From positions 1-64,000 of the forward strand of contig CAKTVL010000002.1 of assembly GCA_934623575.1 (NCBI GenBank): a stretch of DNA of 64,000 nt. The letters run 5' to 3'. How positions within the stretch are numbered: position 1 is the first letter of the stretch; every line of letters begins with the position of its first letter. The notes below the pieces were generated by a model, which searched no databases, had not been told where the DNA came from, and worked only from the letters and a program-made list of their open reading frames with translations. Source of the DNA: an uncultured Oscillospiraceae bacterium. Lineage in GTDB: Bacteria > Bacillota > Clostridia > Oscillospirales > Oscillospiraceae. Below, piece by piece: positions 16,049 to 24,827 of this stretch. The position numbers and the translations under genes were made by a program.

Positions 16049-16130
16049 ATAGGTGCCTCCTCCCTGCCGCACGTTCTTCTGCGTATATCATAGCACGGCG
16101 CGCCGGGCTTGGCAAGGCCGTACAGACAAA

Positions 16131-16160
16131 TATCCCCCGACCATTCCGGCCGGGGGATAT
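16131..16160 (-). terminator. Terminator of gap
   Basis: The arms TATCCCCCG / CGGGGGATA lie just beyond the gap stop on the minus strand. They have the same core as other terminators in the window. Confidence 0.65.
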
Positions 16161-16174
16161 GCGGGATGCAGCGC

Positions 16175-17215
16175 TTATTCCTGTGTCGTAAAGGCGTCCG
16201 CCTCGTCCACGGTGTGCATGTGCTCCAGCATCCGCACCACCATGTTGCTGTAGCCCCACTCGTTGTCGTACCAGGCGATGAGCTTCACGAAATCCTGGTC
16301 CAGGGAGATGCCCGCCGTCTCGTCGAAAATGCAGGGGCAGGGGTTGCCGATCAGGTCGGTGGACACCACCTGGTCGCGGGTATAGCCGATGATGCCCTTC
16401 ATGTACGTCTCGGAGGCGTGCTTGATCTCATAGCAGATGTCCGCGTAGGACGCCGTCTTGCTGAGCCGGGCCGTCAGGTCCACCACGGACACGTCTGCCG
16501 TGGGCACCCGGAAGGCCATGCCGGTCATCTTGCCCTTCAGGGACGGGATCACGCGGCCCACGGCCTTGGCCGCCCCGGTGGTAGTGGGGATGATGTTGTT
16601 GAGGATGGAGCGCCCCGTGCGCCAGTCACTGCCGCCGCGGCTGTCCACGGCCTTCTGCTTGGCGGTGGAGGCGTGGATGGTGGACATCAGGGACTGCTCG
16701 ATGCCGAATTCCTTGTGGATGACGCAGGCCAGCGGTGCCAGGCAGTTGGTGGTGCAGCTGGCGTTGGAGATGACCCGCATATCGCTGCGGTATTCGTCGC
16801 TGTTGACGCCGAACACGAAGGTGGGCGTGGCGTCGTCCTTGGCCGGAGCCGTCAGGATGACCTTTTTCGCGCCGCCCTTGAAATGGCGCGACGCCTTTTC
16901 GGTGGTATTGTTGGCGCCGGTGGACTCGATGATATACTCCGCGCCGCAGTCCGCCCAGTTGATCATGGCCGCGTCAGACTCGCTGTAGACCTTGATCTTT
17001 CGCCCGTTGACGATCAGATCCCCGCCGGCGTGCTCCACGATACCGGGGAAGTTGCGGAATACGGAGTCGTACTTCAGCAGATAGACCATGTAGTCCACGT
17101 CCGCCTTCCGCAGATTGATGCCGCACACGTCAAAGCGCTCCGGATCATCCGCCAGGATGCGCAGCACCACCCGTCCGATACGTCCGAAGCCGTTGATACC
17201 GATCTTGATTCCCAT
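16175..17215 (-). CDS. gap: Glyceraldehyde-3-phosphate dehydrogenase
   Basis: 346 residues from ATG 17215 (AAGGAAGG upstream; an in-frame ATG at 17272 adds 19 unlikely residues). NAD-binding start [17 protein letters not shown], catalytic cysteine in [13 protein letters not shown], then a [23 protein letters not shown] segment and the end [24 protein letters not shown] followed by DWRTGR resembles the E. coli/eukaryote-like GapA/GapC class more than the Bacillus GapA class. It is single, with no pgk-tpi-gpm cluster attached. Confidence 0.95.
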   Translation of the reverse strand: MGIKIGINGFGRIGRVVLRILADDPERFDVCGINLRKADVDYMVYLLKYDSVFRNFPGIVEHAGGDLIVNGRKIKVYSESDAAMINWADCGAEYIIESTGANNTTEKASRHFKGGAKKVILTAPAKDDATPTFVFGVNSDEYRSDMRVISNASCTTNCLAPLACVIHKEFGIEQSLMSTIHASTAKQKAVDSRGGSDWRTGRSILNNIIPTTTGAAKAVGRVIPSLKGKMTGMAFRVPTADVSVVDLTARLSKTASYADICYEIKHASETYMKGIIGYTRDQVVSTDLIGNPCPCIFDETAGISLDQDFVKLIAWYDNEWGYSNMVVRMLEHMHTVDEADAFTTQE

Positions 17216-17509
17216 GTTTGTGTCCTTCCTTCGTCTCCCCGCCCAAGGCGGCTCTATTTGTTCCAGGTACATTATACCAGCTCGTTTGGAATTGTCACTA
17301 CGAAAGTGAAAAATATTTTACAAAATTTCTATTTTTAATGCGCATTTTCTTCCAAAAAGTTAAAATAATTCAAAAATCAAAACCAAATGTTCCATACATT
17401 TCAAACCTTGCAAATGTGCCGCTTTAGATGATATTTCGTTCCTTCTGCGCAACCATCGTGCAAAAACCGCATGGCCGGGCACAGCCCGGCCATGCTCTAT
17501 GGAGGTCCC
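17216..17509. other. AT-rich gap between gap and spoIVA
   Basis: No gene seen. It contains the gap promoter (minus strand GTGACA, 16 bases, TATAAT near 17271), a small TCACT/AGTGA inverted repeat at about 17295-17309 next to that -35, and the spoIVA terminator at 17470-17494. Confidence 0.55.
17470..17494 (-). terminator. Terminator of spoIVA
   Basis: The 11-bp perfect stem CATGGCCGGGC / GCCCGGCCATG has loop ACA and is followed on the minus strand by TTTTT. Confidence 0.85.
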
Positions 17510-18991
17510 TCACAGAATGATGCAGATCAATCCCCCGCCGCCCTCGTTGATGATGCGCTCCAGGGCCTGGCGCAGCTTTGCCTGGGCGTCCGCCGGCATG
17601 CGCTTCAGCTTGGCCTGCAGGTCCTCGCCCACGATCTCGTGGAAGCTGCGGCCGAAAATGTTGGACTGCCACAGCTTTCCCGTGTCCCCCTCAAATTGCT
17701 GCAGCAGGTAGTTCACCATCTCCTCCGACTGCTTCTCGTCCCCGACGATGGGCGAGACCGTGGTCTCGATGTCCGCCCGGATCAGGTGGATGGACGGCGC
17801 GCTGGCCCGCATGCGCACCCCGTAGCGTCCCCCCTGCCGCACGATCTCCGGCGACTCCAGATCCAGCTCCTCCACGCCGGGCATGACGATGCCGTAGCCC
17901 GTCTCCCGGGCCGCCTTCAGCGCCGGCGCCACCTTGTCGTATTCCCGCTTGGCCTCCGCCAGCTCCCCGATCAGCTGGATCAGGTCGCCGTCGTCGGTGA
18001 CCTCCAGCCCGCTGCGTTGGCTCAGCGTCTCGAAGAACAGCCGCCGCGGCAGCCGTATCTCCACCTGCGCCACGCCCACGCCCAGATCTATGGCCCCGGC
18101 CGAGGCGCTCTCCACGTTCTCCCCCTGGGCCAGCATATCCAGGCACGGCGGCAGCGCACTGATGCGCGTCAGCTCCGCCGCCGCGCGGCTGATCTCCTGA
18201 TACAGCCCGCTGCGGATGGGATGCTCTCCCGGCAGCGCGTCCACCCACTCCGGCAGGAACACATCCAGCTCCTGCAGCGGGAACTGGTAGAGCATATCCC
18301 GCAGGATCTCCCCGATGTCCTCCTCCGTCAGCGTCAGGCAGCTGACGCACCGGCAGGCGACGCCGTATTTCCCCTGTATCTCCGCCGCCGCGGCGGCAGC
18401 CTGCGGGCCGTCCGGCTCCGCGCTGTTCAGCAGCACCACAAAGGGCTTGCCGATGTCCTGCAGCTCCCGTATCACCCGCTCCTCCGCCTCGCGATAGTCC
18501 TCCCGCGGGATGTCCGTGATGCTCCCGTCCGTGGTCACCACCACGCCCACGGTGGCGTGGTCGGTGATGACCTTCCGCGTGCCGATCTCTGCAGCCTCGG
18601 TCATGGGGATCTCGTGGTCGAACCAGGGCGTCATCACCATCCGGGGCGCCAGGTCCTCGAACTGTCCCACCGCCGAGTCCACCATATACCCCACGCAGTC
18701 CACCAGCCGCACGGAAAATACCGCGCCCTCCTCCGTCCGTACCTCCACGGCCTCCTCCGGCACGAACTTCGGCTCCGCCGTCATGATCGTCCGTCCGGAG
18801 CCGCTCTGGGGCAGCTCATCCTGCGCCCGGTCCCGCCGGTAGGCGTTGTCGATATGGGGCAGCACCAGCGTCTCCATGAACCGCTTGACAAAGGTGGATT
18901 TCCCCGTCCGCACCGGCCCCACCACGCCGATATACACACTGCCGCCGGTGCGCCGGGCCATATCCTGATAAATGGACGTCGCTTCTCTCAT
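17510..18991 (-). CDS. spoIVA: Stage IV sporulation protein A
   Basis: 493 residues, the full family length. A translation-factor-like ATPase domain with Walker A VVGPVRTGKSTFVKRF, switch segment VRLVDCVGYMVDSA and VVGVVVTTDGSITDIPRE comes first. A middle domain follows, then the conserved C-terminal tip ending in GGGGLICIIL that anchors the protein to the forespore. It hydrolyses ATP to polymerise into the coat base layer in the mother cell. A monocistronic, sigma-E dependent transcript is expected; only a weak CATAGAAAT-like element was seen upstream. Confidence 0.97.
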   Translation of the reverse strand: MREATSIYQDMARRTGGSVYIGVVGPVRTGKSTFVKRFMETLVLPHIDNAYRRDRAQDELPQSGSGRTIMTAEPKFVPEEAVEVRTEEGAVFSVRLVDCVGYMVDSAVGQFEDLAPRMVMTPWFDHEIPMTEAAEIGTRKVITDHATVGVVVTTDGSITDIPREDYREAEERVIRELQDIGKPFVVLLNSAEPDGPQAAAAAAEIQGKYGVACRCVSCLTLTEEDIGEILRDMLYQFPLQELDVFLPEWVDALPGEHPIRSGLYQEISRAAAELTRISALPPCLDMLAQGENVESASAGAIDLGVGVAQVEIRLPRRLFFETLSQRSGLEVTDDGDLIQLIGELAEAKREYDKVAPALKAARETGYGIVMPGVEELDLESPEIVRQGGRYGVRMRASAPSIHLIRADIETTVSPIVGDEKQSEEMVNYLLQQFEGDTGKLWQSNIFGRSFHEIVGEDLQAKLKRMPADAQAKLRQALERIINEGGGGLICIIL

Positions 18992-19096
18992 AATGCCATC
19001 CTCCGAATCCTGTCTGTTGCCCTATTTCTATGCGCTGTCCGTCCCCTTTAGAAGCCCGTTCTCTTGGCGAAAAAGTGAAAAATTTGCAATAGCGCC

Positions 19097-19132
19097 TTGT
19101 CCTCGCCGCAAGAATGTGTTAAAATCAACACA
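19097..19132 (+). promoter_or_regulatory. Promoter with overlapping palindrome
   Basis: -35 TTGTCC (19097-19102), 17 bases, -10 TAAAAT (19120-19125). The inverted repeat TGTGTT-aaaatc-AACACA (19115-19132) covers the -10, as expected for self-repression by the TetR-like protein encoded next. Confidence 0.55.
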
Positions 19133-19175
19133 AAGTTGACCACGGTGCAATCTTACGCATGCGGAGGGCGAGTGT

Positions 19176-19424
19176 ATGGATGGACGCGGAGTTGACCGGC
19201 GGGTCAAAAAGACGAAAAAGCAGCTGCGCCAGGCCCTGATGGACCTCATGACCGAAAAGCCCTCCAAATCCATCTCCGTGAGGGAGCTGGCCGAGCGGGC
19301 TGATATCAACCGCGGCACCTTTTACATCCACTATCAGGACGTCAACGACCTCCTGCAGCGGCTGGAGGACGAGATGGCCACCCCGGCCGGTGCCATCATC
19401 ATGGACGGCGTCCGCGCCCTGTAA
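19176..19424 (+). CDS. TetR-type helix-turn-helix protein, short form
   Basis: 82 residues with only the TetR_N DNA-binding domain (KKTKKQLRQALMDLMTEKPSKSISVRELAERADINRGTFYIHYQDVNDLLQRLEDEM). A normal TetR has about 190 residues including a ligand domain, which is absent. The ribosome site is GGAGGG, and a clean terminator follows, so the short form may be expressed as such. It is either a truncated relic or a minimal DNA-binding protein. Confidence 0.7.
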   Translation: MDGRGVDRRVKKTKKQLRQALMDLMTEKPSKSISVRELAERADINRGTFYIHYQDVNDLLQRLEDEMATPAGAIIMDGVRAL

Positions 19425-19428
19425 GCTG

Positions 19429-19463
19429 CAAAAAAGAGAGAGGGGCCTCCCTCTCTCTTTTGC
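19429..19463 (+). terminator. Terminator after TetR-like gene
   Basis: The stem AAAAGAGAGAGGG / CCCTCTCTCTTTT. Confidence 0.75.
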
Positions 19464-19478
19464 ATTATCCGAGCCGGC

Positions 19479-19619
19479 TTATTTCCCGCTTTTCTCCTGC
19501 GCCTTTTCCTGCTGCCGCTTCAGCCTGTCGCCCACCCTTTTCATCAGGCGGAGGCACAGAGCGGAGCTGGCTGCCAGCAGCGCCGCGGCCGCCGCATACT
19601 CCTTCTTTTTCATACGCAT
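19479..19619 (-). CDS. Small membrane protein of 46 residues
   Basis: ATG 19619 follows a strong ribosome site (GGGAGG). The product starts MRMKKKEYAAAAALLAAS, has one alanine/leucine-rich membrane helix (about residues 8-24) and a basic tail KRVGDRLKRQQEKAQEKSGK. Convergent with the TetR-like gene and sharing its terminator. No family recognised. Confidence 0.55.
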   Translation of the reverse strand: MRMKKKEYAAAAALLAASSALCLRLMKRVGDRLKRQQEKAQEKSGK

Positions 19620-19938
19620 ATCCAGCCTCCCTTTCCAGTTATTTCCTGCAGTATACCACGGCAGCCCTGCTCTTGTAAAGCACCGCCGCTTTCGCCGAAC
19701 GGTTCAACATATAGTGGAACTTTGTCGATTCCTTCGCATTTTATAGTGTCTTCTGTCGAATCACCGTTGTGGTTTTGACGGTACAGCGCCCCCGATTTTT
19801 GGCGGGTTCCACAAAAATCAATGCCGCGCTGCTTTCCGCGGCACCTCTTTATTTACTTTGGTGGTAAAATGTGCTTTAATAAACCTGTACGTTTAGGCGC
19901 AATCGGCGCTGGAACAAAATTTGAGGAGGAAAAGTACA
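19620..19938. other. Intergenic region before aminotransferase
   Basis: About 320 bases without a gene. It presumably holds the divergent promoters for the 46-residue protein and the aminotransferase, but no element was clear enough to place. Confidence 0.4.
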
Positions 19939-21123
19939 ATGGTACAGTTTGCAAGTAGAATGGATCAGCTGAAGGGTTCCGAGATCCGCGAGCTGCTGAA
20001 GCTGACGGCCCAGCCCGACATCATCTCCTTCGCCGGCGGTCTGCCCGCTGCCGAGCTGTTCCCCGTGGAGCAGATGATGGAGGCCTCCGTTGCCGTTATG
20101 AAGGAGCACGGCCGCGAGGCGCTGCAGTACTCCACCACCGAGGGCTATCCCCGCCTGCGCGAGCAGATCGCCGAGCGCATGCTGGTCAAGAATAACATCC
20201 ACACCGACAAGGATCACATCCTGGTGACCTCTGGTTCCCAGCAGGGTCTGGATTTCTCCGCCCGTGTGTTCCTGAACCCCGGCGACGTGGTCCTGCTGGA
20301 GAGTCCCTCCTACCTGGGCGCCGTCAACGCCTTCAAGGCCTGTGAGCCTAAGTTCATCGAGGTCCCCACCGACGACGGCGGCATGGTCATGGAAGAGCTG
20401 GAGAAGATCCTGGCCACCACCGAGCGCGTGAAGATGATCTACGTCATCCCCGATTTCCAGAACCCCACCGGCCGTACCTGGGACCTGGATCGCCGTCATA
20501 AGTTCATGGACATCATCAACAAGTATGAGATCCCCGTCATCGAGGACAACCCCTACGGCGAGCTGCGCTTCGAGGGCGAGTATATGCCCGCGCTGAAGAG
20601 CCTGGATACCAAGGGCCTGGTGATCTACCTGGGCACCTTCTCCAAGATCCTGGCCCCCGGCTACCGTCTGGGCTGGGTCTGCGCCGACGATGAGATCCTC
20701 TCCAAGTACAACTTCATGGAGCAGGCCGCCTCTCTGCAGGCTTCCACCATCGGCCAGATGGAGACCTCCAAGTGGATCGACATGTTCGACCTGGACGCCC
20801 ACGTTAACACCATCCGCGAGTGCTACAAGAAGCGCCGCTCCGTGATGCTGGAGACCCTGGCCAAGGAGCTGCCCGAGCCCTGCACCTTCACCCGTCCCGA
20901 CGGCGGTCTGTTCGCCTGGGTGGTCCTGCCTGAGTACATGGACGCCAAGGAGCTGCAGATGAAGTGCCTGAGCAAGAAGGTCGCCTTCGTTCCCGGCGGT
21001 TCCTTCTTCCCCAACGGCGGCCACGAGAACACCCTGCGTCTGAACTACAGCTGCATGCCCGAGGAGAAGATCGTTCAGGGCATTACCGCGCTGTGCCAGA
21101 CCATCAAGGAGAACCTGAAGTAA
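19939..21123 (+). CDS. PLP-dependent aminotransferase (class I/II)
   Basis: 394 residues from ATG 19939, chosen for GAGGAGG 8 bases upstream. Fold-type I motifs: ISFAGGLPAAELFP, LQYSTTEGYPRLREQIAERM, GSQQGLDFSARVFLNPGDVV, NPTGRTW, and the PLP lysine in GTFSKILAPGYRLGW. It matches the 2-aminoadipate/aromatic/branched-chain aminotransferase group. Its downstream neighbours form a 2-oxoacid:ferredoxin oxidoreductase, so its role is probably to supply 2-oxoacids from amino acids. The exact substrate is not readable. Confidence 0.9.
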   Translation: MVQFASRMDQLKGSEIRELLKLTAQPDIISFAGGLPAAELFPVEQMMEASVAVMKEHGREALQYSTTEGYPRLREQIAERMLVKNNIHTDKDHILVTSGSQQGLDFSARVFLNPGDVVLLESPSYLGAVNAFKACEPKFIEVPTDDGGMVMEELEKILATTERVKMIYVIPDFQNPTGRTWDLDRRHKFMDIINKYEIPVIEDNPYGELRFEGEYMPALKSLDTKGLVIYLGTFSKILAPGYRLGWVCADDEILSKYNFMEQAASLQASTIGQMETSKWIDMFDLDAHVNTIRECYKKRRSVMLETLAKELPEPCTFTRPDGGLFAWVVLPEYMDAKELQMKCLSKKVAFVPGGSFFPNGGHENTLRLNYSCMPEEKIVQGITALCQTIKENLK

Positions 21124-21245
21124 TTCAAAGCTTACCTATTACAGTATCCCCTCCCCCGGGGAGGGGATACTGTGATTCCACCCATATGCCTGCGGAGCAC
21201 ATCCGCGGGATACAGCATACCTGATCGTAAAGGAGAACACGGCGG

Positions 21246-21983
21246 ATGAAGAAAGTCAAGGTACTCATCGGCAATTATGGCAGCGGAAAAAGTGAGCTGG
21301 CGCTGAACTTCGCCATGCAGTCCGCCGCCAGAGGCGAACGCACGGAGCTGATCGATCTGGATATGGTGAACACCTATTTCCGCTTGACAGAACGTGGTAA
21401 AATGGTAGAGCAGAAGGAGATCCGTCTCGTCTCTCCCAACTTTGCCTGTTCCGGTATCGAAACGCTCTCACTCCCCGCCGAGGTGCAGTCTGCCTTCGTT
21501 CTGGATTGGGACAGCGTGATATTCGACGTAGGCGGTGACGACGTGGGCGCTACGGCGCTGGGCCGCTACCATCAGGACTTCGTGGATCTTCCCGAAGGCT
21601 CACTGGAGGTTCTGAACGTAGTGAACATCCGTCGTCCGCTGGCCAGCACACTGGAAAAGATTCACCGTTTGCAGGAGGGCATGCAGGCCCATTCCCGTTT
21701 GCAGATCACCGGCATGATCAACAACACGAATCTTGCCACCATGACCACAGCCGATGAGCTGTGGGACGGCTATGAGCTGCTGCGGCAGGTGGCCGACGCC
21801 AGCGGTATCCCCGTGGCATACACCACCGGCAAAAAAGAATTTCTGGATGCTTTCCTTGCCAGAAATCCCGACCCGAAATATGTGGGCAAGCCCATCGCCA
21901 TCGATGTGTACATGCATCGTGACTGGGATTCCTACATCGAGTACGGTCTGAACACCACCGATCCCAGAAAGGAAATGTATTAA
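21246..21983 (+). CDS. P-loop ATPase linked to 2-oxoacid oxidoreductase
   Basis: 245 residues with a clear Walker A (LIGNYGSGKSELALNFA) and a Walker B-like VIFDVGGDDVGATALGRY, in the SIMIBI/ParA-like class. It lies just before the four oxidoreductase genes on the same strand. The order P-loop, ferredoxin, alpha, beta, gamma suggests a role in assembly or activation of the iron-sulfur enzyme. That role is inferred from position; no catalytic function is known to me. Confidence 0.75.
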   Translation: MKKVKVLIGNYGSGKSELALNFAMQSAARGERTELIDLDMVNTYFRLTERGKMVEQKEIRLVSPNFACSGIETLSLPAEVQSAFVLDWDSVIFDVGGDDVGATALGRYHQDFVDLPEGSLEVLNVVNIRRPLASTLEKIHRLQEGMQAHSRLQITGMINNTNLATMTTADELWDGYELLRQVADASGIPVAYTTGKKEFLDAFLARNPDPKYVGKPIAIDVYMHRDWDSYIEYGLNTTDPRKEMY

Positions 21984-22058
21984 TCCCTGTATATCCCCCG
22001 AAAAGGGATAGAGATATGGTAGAGAATTCAGCGAATTAAGAGAAAAGAGGTGTCAAAT

Positions 22059-22268
22059 GTGGTTAAAGTAACCATCAATGAAAACCTTTGTAAGGGCTGC
22101 GGTCTGTGCGTCAGAGCTTGCCCGAAGGGTATCATTGAACTGTCCAAGGCAAAGATCAACGCGAAGGGCTATCACCCGGCGGAGGTCACCAACATGGAAG
22201 CATGCGTGGGCTGCACTTCCTGCGCCCGCACCTGTCCTGATGTGGTAATCCATATCGAAAAAGACTAA
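22059..22268 (+). CDS. korD: 2-oxoacid:ferredoxin oxidoreductase, delta (2x4Fe-4S)
   Basis: 69 residues with two ferredoxin-type cluster motifs (CKGCGLCVRACP and CVGCTSCARTCP). GTG 22059 is preferred, with AAAAGAGGTG upstream; GTG 22050 would add three residues. It passes electrons from the thiamine-diphosphate site to free ferredoxin. It is 12 bases before the alpha subunit gene. Confidence 0.9.
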   Translation: MVKVTINENLCKGCGLCVRACPKGIIELSKAKINAKGYHPAEVTNMEACVGCTSCARTCPDVVIHIEKD

Positions 22269-22280
22269 GGAGGAAAAAAC

Positions 22281-23360
22281 ATGGCTTTGACTCTTATGAA
22301 GGGTAGCGAAGCTATCGCGGAGGCCGCTATTCGCGCCGGCGCCCGTTATTTCTTCGGTTACCCCATCACTCCGCAAACGGAGATCCCCGAATACATGTCC
22401 GCCCGTATGCCCGAGGTCGACGGCTGCTTCCTGCAGGCCGAGTCCGAGGTGGCGGCTATCAACATGGTGTACGGCGCTGCCGGTACCGGCGCCCGTGTCA
22501 TCACTTCTTCTTCCAGCCCCGGCGTCTCTCTGAAGCAGGAGGGTATCTCCTACTGCGCAGGCGCCATGGTTCCCGCTGTCATCATCAACGTGATGCGCGG
22601 CGGCCCCGGTCTGGGCAACATCCAGGCTTCCCAGGGCGACTATTTCCAGGGCGTCAAGGGCGGCGGCAACGGTGACTATCACCTGCTGACCTTCGCTCCC
22701 GCTTCCGTGCAGGAGGCCATCGACCTGATGATGATCGCCTACGATAAGGCCGAGAAGTACCGCATCCCCGTGCTGTTCCTGGCGGACGGCATCATCGCTC
22801 AGATGATGGAGCCCGTGGAGCTGCCCGAGATGGTGGACTACAAGGTAGACCCGGAGAAGAAGCCCTGGGCCTGCACCGGCTGGAAGCCCGGCGACGATCC
22901 CGCCAAGCGCGGCATCATCAACTCCATCTACATCGACACCGAGAGCCTGGCCGTCCACAACGACGAGCTGCAGGCCATGTACAAGGAAGTCGTGGCCAAC
23001 GAGCAGATGTGGGAGAGCTACAACTGCGAGGGCGCCGAGTACGTCATCACCGCCTTCGGCACCGTGGCCCGTATCGCCAAGAGCGCTATCGCCGAGCTGA
23101 AGGAAAAGGGCATCAAGGTCGGCCTGGTCCGTCCCATCACCGTGTGGCCCTTCCCCTACGACGCCGTGCGCGAGGCCTGCTGCCAGAGCAGCGTCAAGGC
23201 CGTGCTGGATGTGGAGCTGAACGAAGGCCAGATGCTGGAGGACGTGAAGCTGGCCATCAATGGCGCCAAGCACGTTGACTTCTTCGGTCATTGCGGCAGC
23301 CAGATGCCCTCTACCGACGAGATCGTCACCAAGATCCTGAGCATGAAGGAGGGTAAATAA
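22281..23360 (+). CDS. korA: 2-oxoacid:ferredoxin oxidoreductase, alpha (KorA/VorB)
   Basis: 359 residues: pyrimidine-binding domain (RYFFGYPITPQTEIPEYM, ITSSSSPGVSLKQEGISYCAG, NVMRGGPGLGNIQASQGDYFQ) and a C-terminal transketolase-like domain (LVRPITVWPFPYDAV, DVELNEGQMLEDVK). The family converts 2-oxoacids plus CoA to acyl-CoA, CO2 and reduced ferredoxin. The neighbouring aminotransferase, and ptb elsewhere in the window, favour a branched-chain or similar 2-oxoacid, but 2-oxoglutarate cannot be excluded. Confidence 0.92.
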   Translation: MALTLMKGSEAIAEAAIRAGARYFFGYPITPQTEIPEYMSARMPEVDGCFLQAESEVAAINMVYGAAGTGARVITSSSSPGVSLKQEGISYCAGAMVPAVIINVMRGGPGLGNIQASQGDYFQGVKGGGNGDYHLLTFAPASVQEAIDLMMIAYDKAEKYRIPVLFLADGIIAQMMEPVELPEMVDYKVDPEKKPWACTGWKPGDDPAKRGIINSIYIDTESLAVHNDELQAMYKEVVANEQMWESYNCEGAEYVITAFGTVARIAKSAIAELKEKGIKVGLVRPITVWPFPYDAVREACCQSSVKAVLDVELNEGQMLEDVKLAINGAKHVDFFGHCGSQMPSTDEIVTKILSMKEGK

Positions 23361-23361
23361 G

Positions 23362-24108
23362 ATGGCTGTACTGTTTGAAAAGACTAAGCTGCTGACTGAC
23401 AAGCAGTTCCATTATTGCCCCGGCTGCAACCACGGTATCATCCACCGCCTTGTGGCCGAGGTCATCGACGAGATGAAGCTGGACGGCAAGGTGATCGGCG
23501 TGGCTCCCGTGGGCTGCTCCGTGTTCGCCTATGACTACTTCAACTGCGACATGTACGAGGCTGCCCACGGCCGCGCTCCCGCTGTCGCCACCGGTATCAA
23601 GCGCGCTGTCGGCAAGGACACTCTGGTGTTCACCTATCAGGGCGACGGCGACCTGGCCTCCATCGGTACCGCTGAGATCGTTCACGCTGCCCACCGCGGC
23701 GAGAAGATCACCACCATCTTTGTCAACAACGCCATTTACGGCATGACCGGCGGCCAGATGGCCCCCACCACCCTGATCGGCCAGAAGGCTACCACCTGCC
23801 CCGCCGGCCGCAGCGAGGAGTGGAGCGGTCTGCCCATCAAGATGTGCGAGATGCTGGCCGCTGTTCCCAGCTCCTACTACATCGAGCGCGTGGCCGTCAA
23901 CAACACCGCCAACATCAACAAGGCCAAGAAGGCCATCGCCAAGGCGTTCCGTCTGCAGATGGAGGGCAAGGGCTTTACCATGATCGAAGTCCTGTCCACC
24001 TGCCCCACCAACTGGGGCCTGTCTCCCATCGAGGCCATGGATTGGCTGGAGAAGAACATGATTCCCTACTATCCCCTGGGCGTGTACAAAGACAAGGAGG
24101 CGGAGTAA
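23362..24108 (+). CDS. korB: 2-oxoacid:ferredoxin oxidoreductase, beta (TPP)
   Basis: 248 residues with the thiamine-diphosphate domain: YCPGCNHGIIHRL start, VGCSVFAYDYF, HGRAPAVATGIKRA, and the Mg/TPP motif YQGDGDLASIGTAEIVHAA...NNAIYGMTGGQM. It starts one base after the alpha stop, so the subunits are made together. Confidence 0.94.
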   Translation: MAVLFEKTKLLTDKQFHYCPGCNHGIIHRLVAEVIDEMKLDGKVIGVAPVGCSVFAYDYFNCDMYEAAHGRAPAVATGIKRAVGKDTLVFTYQGDGDLASIGTAEIVHAAHRGEKITTIFVNNAIYGMTGGQMAPTTLIGQKATTCPAGRSEEWSGLPIKMCEMLAAVPSSYYIERVAVNNTANINKAKKAIAKAFRLQMEGKGFTMIEVLSTCPTNWGLSPIEAMDWLEKNMIPYYPLGVYKDKEAE

Positions 24109-24109
24109 C

Positions 24110-24646
24110 ATGGAAAAAACCTTTATTTTCGCCGGTTTCGGCGGTCAGGGCATGCTCCTGATCGGTAAGTTCGTCGCTATGGCCTGCATGCTGGACGGCA
24201 AGCACGTTTCCTGGCTGCCCTCCTACGGTCCCGAGATGCGCGGCGGCACCGCCAACTGCTCCGTGATCGTCTCCGACGAGCCCGTCGCCTCTCCCCTGGT
24301 GGACAAGGCCGACGTGATCGTCGCCATGAACCGTCCTTCTCTGGACAAGTTCGAGGAGCATGTGAAGCCCGGCGGCGTCCTGGTGGTCAACAGCTCTATC
24401 ATCGACCGCAAGGCCGTCCGTGACGACATCACCGTCGTCTACTGCGACGCCAACAGCATTGCCGAGTCCATCGGCAACCCCAAGGGTGCCAACGTGGCCA
24501 TCCTGGGCGCGACCCTGGCCAAGGCCCCTGTCACCACCGTCGATCAGATGATGGAAGCCATCCGCATCGAGCTGGGCGAGAAGAAAGCCCGCTTCCTGGA
24601 GGGCAACAAGAAGGCCCTGCTGGCCGGCATGGAAGCCGCCAAATAA
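24110..24646 (+). CDS. korC: 2-oxoacid:ferredoxin oxidoreductase, gamma
   Basis: 178 residues of the catalytic gamma domain (FAGFGGQGMLLIGKFVAMA start, SWLPSYGPEMRGGTANCSVIVSD, GGVLVVNSS). It is the CoA-side partner of the beta subunit. Last gene of the operon; a strong terminator follows. Confidence 0.93.
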   Translation: MEKTFIFAGFGGQGMLLIGKFVAMACMLDGKHVSWLPSYGPEMRGGTANCSVIVSDEPVASPLVDKADVIVAMNRPSLDKFEEHVKPGGVLVVNSSIIDRKAVRDDITVVYCDANSIAESIGNPKGANVAILGATLAKAPVTTVDQMMEAIRIELGEKKARFLEGNKKALLAGMEAAK

Positions 24647-24666
24647 GTCCTCTTTCCGCATCACAG

Positions 24667-24702
24667 AGCACCGGCACCCCCTCGGGTGCCGGTGCTTTTC
24701 TT
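24667..24702 (+). terminator. Terminator of kor operon
   Basis: The stem AGCACCGGCACCC / GGGTGCCGGTGCT is followed by a T-rich run. Confidence 0.9.
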
Positions 24703-24770
24703 TTTCTTCGCCGAATGGTTTACTAAAAGGAAAAGCCCCTATGGAAAGGTTTCGCTCCCCGAAAAAATAG

Positions 24771-24799
24771 TTGACTTACTACCAAACGTTTGGTATGAT
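24771..24799 (+). promoter_or_regulatory. Promoter with 16-bp palindromic operator
   Basis: -35 TTGACT (24771-24776), 17-base spacer, -10 TATGAT (24794-24799). The spacer is almost filled by the perfect palindrome TACCAAACGTTTGGTA (24780-24795). Self-repression by the XRE protein is inferred. Confidence 0.7.
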
Positions 24800-24827
24800 T
24801 ACACCATGTCAAAAGGAGGTGTCGTAT

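Noticed and set aside
19176..19424. Full-length TetR regulator
   Set aside because: The frame ends at residue 82 and no continuation of the ligand domain was seen in other frames before the terminator.
24771..24827. N-terminal extension of the XRE protein from an ATG-like start at 24771
   Set aside because: Those bases are the -35, operator and -10; TTG 24828 has the consensus ribosome site.
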